From Kamptonema formosum PCC 6407 (GTDB lineage Bacteria; Cyanobacteriota; Cyanobacteriia; Cyanobacteriales; Microcoleaceae), in contig NZ_KB235904.1 in assembly GCF_000332155.1 (NCBI RefSeq), forward strand, positions 432,588 to 496,587: a stretch of DNA of 64,000 bases, read 5' to 3'. Each line of letters opens with the position of its first letter. The first letter of the stretch is position 1. The notes below the pieces were generated by a model. The model saw nothing but the letters and a program-made list of their open reading frames with translations, did not search any database and was not told the DNA's origin. Positions 61,059 to 64,000 of this stretch are shown one piece after another. Both the position numbers and the translations under genes were made by a program.

Positions 61059-61835
61059 ATGAAACGGCGACAATTAATGCGTTACGCACAGACAAGTTTA
61101 CTAGCAGCTTTAGCAACTACCTTACCTTCAGGATGGCAAAGCTATCAAGCACAAACCAGCAATGGTTTGTCCGTGCAATGGTTAGGGCATACTTGCTTTT
61201 TATTCACTGGCGACGGTCTAAAAGTGCTGGTAAATCCATTCCGTCCAATCGGTTGTACGGCGGGATACCGCGCTCCCAATGTGGCTACAGATTTAATTCT
61301 GATTAGCAGCAGATTATTAGATGAAGGCGCGATCGAGGGATTTTCAAATAATCCGGGACTCCTTTACGAACCGGGAGTTTTTCAGTTTAATGGGATGCGG
61401 ATTGAGGGTATTAATACACAGAAAGATCGCGAAGGGGGACGGCGTTTTGGGATGAATGTGGCTTGGATGTGGAAGCAGGCGGGTGTCAAAATTCTACACT
61501 TGGGGGGAATTGCCGGACAAATTGAAATTGAACAACAAATCTTGCTCGGACGGCCAGATTTGCTGTTAATTCCTGTGGGAGGCGGCCCCAAGGCTTATAC
61601 TCCTGAAGAGGCGAAAAAAACTGTGGAACTTCTGAAACCCAAAATGGTGATTCCCACTCATTACAAAACCCCAGCAGCGGATGCAGCGGCCTGCGATTTG
61701 GTATCGCTAGATGACTTTTTAGCGCTAATGAGTGGCACTCCTGTGCGCCGCATAGATCGGGATACGATCGCGCTTAAACCTGCTGATTTACCTGATAATG
61801 GGTCGGTAATTGAAGTTTTAAGTTACAGGTTTTAA
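61059..61835 (+). CDS. MBL-fold (UlaG-like) protein with altered metal motif
   Basis: A 258-residue metallo-beta-lactamase-fold protein. The N-terminus (MKRRQLMRYAQTSLLAALATTL) looks like a signal or membrane anchor with a twin-Arg. VQWLGHTCFLFTGDGLKVLVNPF is the UlaG-like opening, but the place of the HxHxDH motif reads LILISSRLLDEG, lacking the His ligands. Later His are in LHLGGIAG and VIPTHYKTPA. It is possibly non-catalytic or binds metal differently. Similar proteins with SSRLLDEG are, by memory, frequent in cyanobacteria. Confidence 0.8.
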   Translation: MKRRQLMRYAQTSLLAALATTLPSGWQSYQAQTSNGLSVQWLGHTCFLFTGDGLKVLVNPFRPIGCTAGYRAPNVATDLILISSRLLDEGAIEGFSNNPGLLYEPGVFQFNGMRIEGINTQKDREGGRRFGMNVAWMWKQAGVKILHLGGIAGQIEIEQQILLGRPDLLLIPVGGGPKAYTPEEAKKTVELLKPKMVIPTHYKTPAADAAACDLVSLDDFLALMSGTPVRRIDRDTIALKPADLPDNGSVIEVLSYRF

Positions 61836-61980
61836 GGGTTACTATACTTGTCTGTGCTAAATGGTGGCGATCGCGATCTCCTCCATACAAGTTACCCACT
61901 AGCAATTAACAATTAACAATCCTCTCTGAGCCTGTCGAGAGGATTGTTAAAATCATCTATTTTTAGTTAAACTTAACTTA

Positions 61981-62250
61981 TTACGCAGCACGCTGAGTTA
62001 ACAAACCCCAGATGAACAGCAGCACGACTGCACCGATGACTGCAAATGCTACACTAGGGATGGTCAAAGCTCCGTAGGATGCACCCGCGCTAGTTCCTAA
62101 AAGGACTTGACCAAGATAACCGCCAGCTAGAGCACCCAAAATTCCTAAAACAGTTGTTGCTAGAAAGCCGCCGCCTTGATGACCTGGATAAATGGCTTTG
62201 GCGATCGCGCCAGCAATTAAACCTAATACAATCCAAGCAATAATTCCCAT
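61981..62250 (-). CDS. GlsB/YeaQ/YmgE family membrane protein
   Basis: An 89-residue protein with three hydrophobic helices: MGIIAWIVLGLIAGAIAKAI, then GFLATTVLGILGALAGGYLG, then VAFAVIGAVVLLFIWGLL. The PGHQGGG loop is the family mark. Members are stress-induced small membrane proteins (transglycosylase-associated); role unclear. GGAG precedes the start. Confidence 0.9.
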   Translation of the reverse strand: MGIIAWIVLGLIAGAIAKAIYPGHQGGGFLATTVLGILGALAGGYLGQVLLGTSAGASYGALTIPSVAFAVIGAVVLLFIWGLLTQRAA

Positions 62251-62525
62251 TTCTTTTTCTCCTGACCGTTCAATTTTTATTCTTTTTCTTTGCCTTATGT
62301 TCTAAGAATAACAATTGCGGCTGTATATTCTCCTCTACCATTGGGAGGAATCTGATGGGTTAGAAATTTGACCGAAAATCAGAGCTTTGAGGCTTTTTAA
62401 TCTCTAAAAACAGTCAGAAATAATTTTTTATATGTCGAAAGTTGTAAGTAGAGGCTTTCCTAAGCTGTCAAATTTAGCTCTAAAATTACAACGACCCGTT
62501 TTAAGTCAAGAAAATTAGGTGGCAG

Positions 62526-63716
62526 ATGGATCTAAGCTTGTGCATGATTGTCAAAAATGAGGAAATGGCGCTACCCCTGGCGCTAAGCAGCGTTAAAGAG
62601 GTTGTGGATGAAATTGTGGTGGTGGATACGGGTTCGAGCGATCGCACCCCGGAAATCGCTAGAAGATTCGGCGCGCGGGTTTATAGCTTTGAATGGTGTC
62701 ACGACTTTGCGGCGGCGCGAAATCACTCTCTCCAGTATGCTCGTGGTGAGTGGATTTTGGTGTTGGATGCTGATGAAGTGCTGGCTTCGGAGATTGTCCC
62801 ACACCTGAAGCAGGCGATTAAGAGCGATCGCCACTTGCTAATTAATCTGATCCGCCAAGAAATCGGTGCAGTACAATCTCCTTACTCCTTGGTGTCGCGC
62901 TTATTCCGCAACCATCCCAAGATCCGCTTTTCTCGACCTTATCATGCAATGGTAGATGACAGCGTTGGGGAGATTATGACCTGGGAACTGCAATGGAAAA
63001 TAGGTTCTCTCCCTGGCGTGGCGATTTTACACTCTGGATATCAAGCTGGTGCGATCGCTGCTAAAGGTAAACTTCAAAAAGCTCGGGAAGCGATGGAAAG
63101 TTATATCGCTCAACATCCAAATGACCCCTATGTATGCAGCAAGTTAGGTGCTTTGTACGTGGAAATTGGGGAAGTTCAGCGAGGGATAGCACTATTAAAA
63201 CGAGGCTTGACCGCGATCTCTATAGATACTTATGTACTCTATGAACTGCACTATCATCTAGCCATTGCCTATCGTCAACAACAACAGTTTGACAAAGCAA
63301 AGGAACATTATCAAACCGCACTTAAATTAGAGATTTTACCTCAGTTAAAATTGGGAGCTTACAATAATTTAGCCAATTTACTCAAGGATGAGGGCAATCT
63401 GGGTGGTGCAAAAAGTCTTTACGAGATGACTTTGCAAATTGACCCCAATTTTGTTGCTGGTTATTATAATTTGGGCATGACACTGAAAGCTCAGGGAAAA
63501 TTAGAGGCTGCGATCGCGACTTATCAGCAAGCGATCGCTCTCAATCCTGACTCTGCGGAAGCTTACCAAAATTTGGGCGTTGTTTTCCTCAAAGTTGGGA
63601 ATGTGGCGGAAAGTGTAGCGGCGTTTAAGAAAGCGATCGCGCTTCATGACGAACACAGCAACCCTATAGAAGCTGAACGGCTGCGCGGGGGATTGCGAGA
63701 AATGGGTTTGATGTAA
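62526..63716 (+). CDS. Family 2 glycosyltransferase with TPR repeats
   Basis: A 396-residue protein. Residues 1-~220 are a GT-A glycosyltransferase: LSLCMIVKNEEMALPLALSSV, VVDTGSSDRTPEIARRFGA and the metal motif VLDADE, the TPR-linked SunS-like group. Residues ~220-390 are TPR units (FDKAKEHYQTALKLE, AKSLYEMTLQIDPNFVAGYY, LEAAIATYQQAIALNPDSAEAYQNLG, VAESVAAFKKAIALHD). Substrate unknown; TPRs may bind an acceptor protein. Confidence 0.9.
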   Translation: MDLSLCMIVKNEEMALPLALSSVKEVVDEIVVVDTGSSDRTPEIARRFGARVYSFEWCHDFAAARNHSLQYARGEWILVLDADEVLASEIVPHLKQAIKSDRHLLINLIRQEIGAVQSPYSLVSRLFRNHPKIRFSRPYHAMVDDSVGEIMTWELQWKIGSLPGVAILHSGYQAGAIAAKGKLQKAREAMESYIAQHPNDPYVCSKLGALYVEIGEVQRGIALLKRGLTAISIDTYVLYELHYHLAIAYRQQQQFDKAKEHYQTALKLEILPQLKLGAYNNLANLLKDEGNLGGAKSLYEMTLQIDPNFVAGYYNLGMTLKAQGKLEAAIATYQQAIALNPDSAEAYQNLGVVFLKVGNVAESVAAFKKAIALHDEHSNPIEAERLRGGLREMGLM

Positions 63717-63791
63717 TCGCGATCGCCTAGATGCACTCATAAAAACAGTTCGGCAAGCGGGAAACTCAGAGTCTTTAGACCTGAGAGGTAA

Positions 63792-63818
63792 GCGGCACGG
63801 GCGGTTTTAACCGCCGTG
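63792..63818. repeat. IS200/IS605-type end hairpin
   Basis: Imperfect hairpin CACGGGCGGTT / AACCGCCGTG with a bulged G, 10 bp downstream of the transposase stop. Subterminal hairpins of this kind are the binding sites of Y1 transposases. Confidence 0.7.
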
Positions 63819-63827
63819 AATCTTTCT

Positions 63828-64000
63828 TTAATTGGCGGCATGGTGTGGATCTTCAATATATTTCTTAACCACTTCACTACTAATATTACCTGCGGTACTT
63901 ACAAAATAGCTACTCGTCCACAAACTAGGTAACTTTAGTAAATGTGGAAACTCTTTTCTCAGGTAATTACTCGACCTTCCTTTAAAAGCTTTGACCACTA
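63828..64000 (-). CDS. tnpA: IS200/IS605 family Y1 transposase, 3' part only
   Basis: The last 56 codons of a TnpA: VVKAFKGRSSNYLRKEFPHL, then LPSLWTSSYFVSTAGNISSEVVKKYIEDPHH and stop. The catalytic Tyr of the HUH/Y1 class is in VVKKYIEDP. The 5' part lies beyond base 64000. It carries out single-strand transposition of the element ending at the hairpin just downstream. Confidence 0.88.
   Translation of the reverse strand, partial: VVKAFKGRSSNYLRKEFPHLLKLPSLWTSSYFVSTAGNISSEVVKKYIEDPHHAAN

Overview
The window is chromosomal DNA of a filamentous cyanobacterium of the Oscillatoria/Kamptonema type. Evidence: very frequent HIP1 octamers (GCGATCGC), a geranylgeranyl reductase for chlorophyll, many GGGGCTA, GTTAACA and AATTACC heptamer arrays between genes, and cyanobacterial families (DUF3285, Uma2, PAS-rich kinases, WD40 NB-ARC and NACHT proteins). 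The RiPP genes match, from memory, the osp (landornamide) locus described from Kamptonema/Oscillatoria sp. PCC 6506. That strain-level identification is recall, not a search.

Region by region. 1-11.8 kb: chlP (cut by the window edge), a YidD-like protein with a Cys-rich repeat tail, two tandem Uma2 nucleases, a phosphohexomutase, a MazF-type toxin-antitoxin pair, hexose-6-phosphate mutarotase, a CysA-type ATPase, a broken Rpn-family gene abutting a low-temperature-induced-type secreted protein, a renalase-like oxidoreductase and a YaaW protein. 12-20 kb: an O-antigen ligase whose reading frame has absorbed two intergenic simple repeats, then a hybrid histidine kinase and a sensor kinase/response regulator pair. 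21-25 kb: murA, an M48 protease whose last codons overlap tRNA-Leu(CAA), and a GT61 glycosyltransferase. 25-30.5 kb: a metal-type MerR regulator split by a complete IS with a 5-bp target duplication, and an HTH-NACHT ATPase with a detached C-terminal fragment. 30.8-37.2 kb: Dps, a GHMP kinase-nucleotidyltransferase fusion, remA-gmk, RqcH and a candidate structured RNA.

37.3-57.4 kb is the RiPP region. It holds precursor OspA (NHLP leader, core GCWIAGSRGCGFVTRT), LanM synthetase OspM, radical SAM epimerase OspD and peptide arginase OspR. Export genes flank it: a peptidase ABC transporter, an HlyD adaptor and a cyclic-nucleotide-domain protein on one side, and an NHLM-type ABC transporter on the other. 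A 14-blade WD40 NB-ARC gene sits inside. Divergent from the NHLM transporter, and not annotated by length-limited ORF calling, is a 54-codon gene whose product looks like an NHLP leader ending at DELEAVA, with no GG and no core. It is followed by an HExxH metallopeptidase-like gene. I consider this leader-only peptide the most novel candidate here.

57.7-64 kb is housekeeping: GST, DUF3285, ybeY, dgkA, a TrpG/PabA amidotransferase, an MBL-fold protein, a GlsB-type membrane protein, a GT2-TPR protein, and the 3' part of an IS200/IS605 transposase at the right edge.
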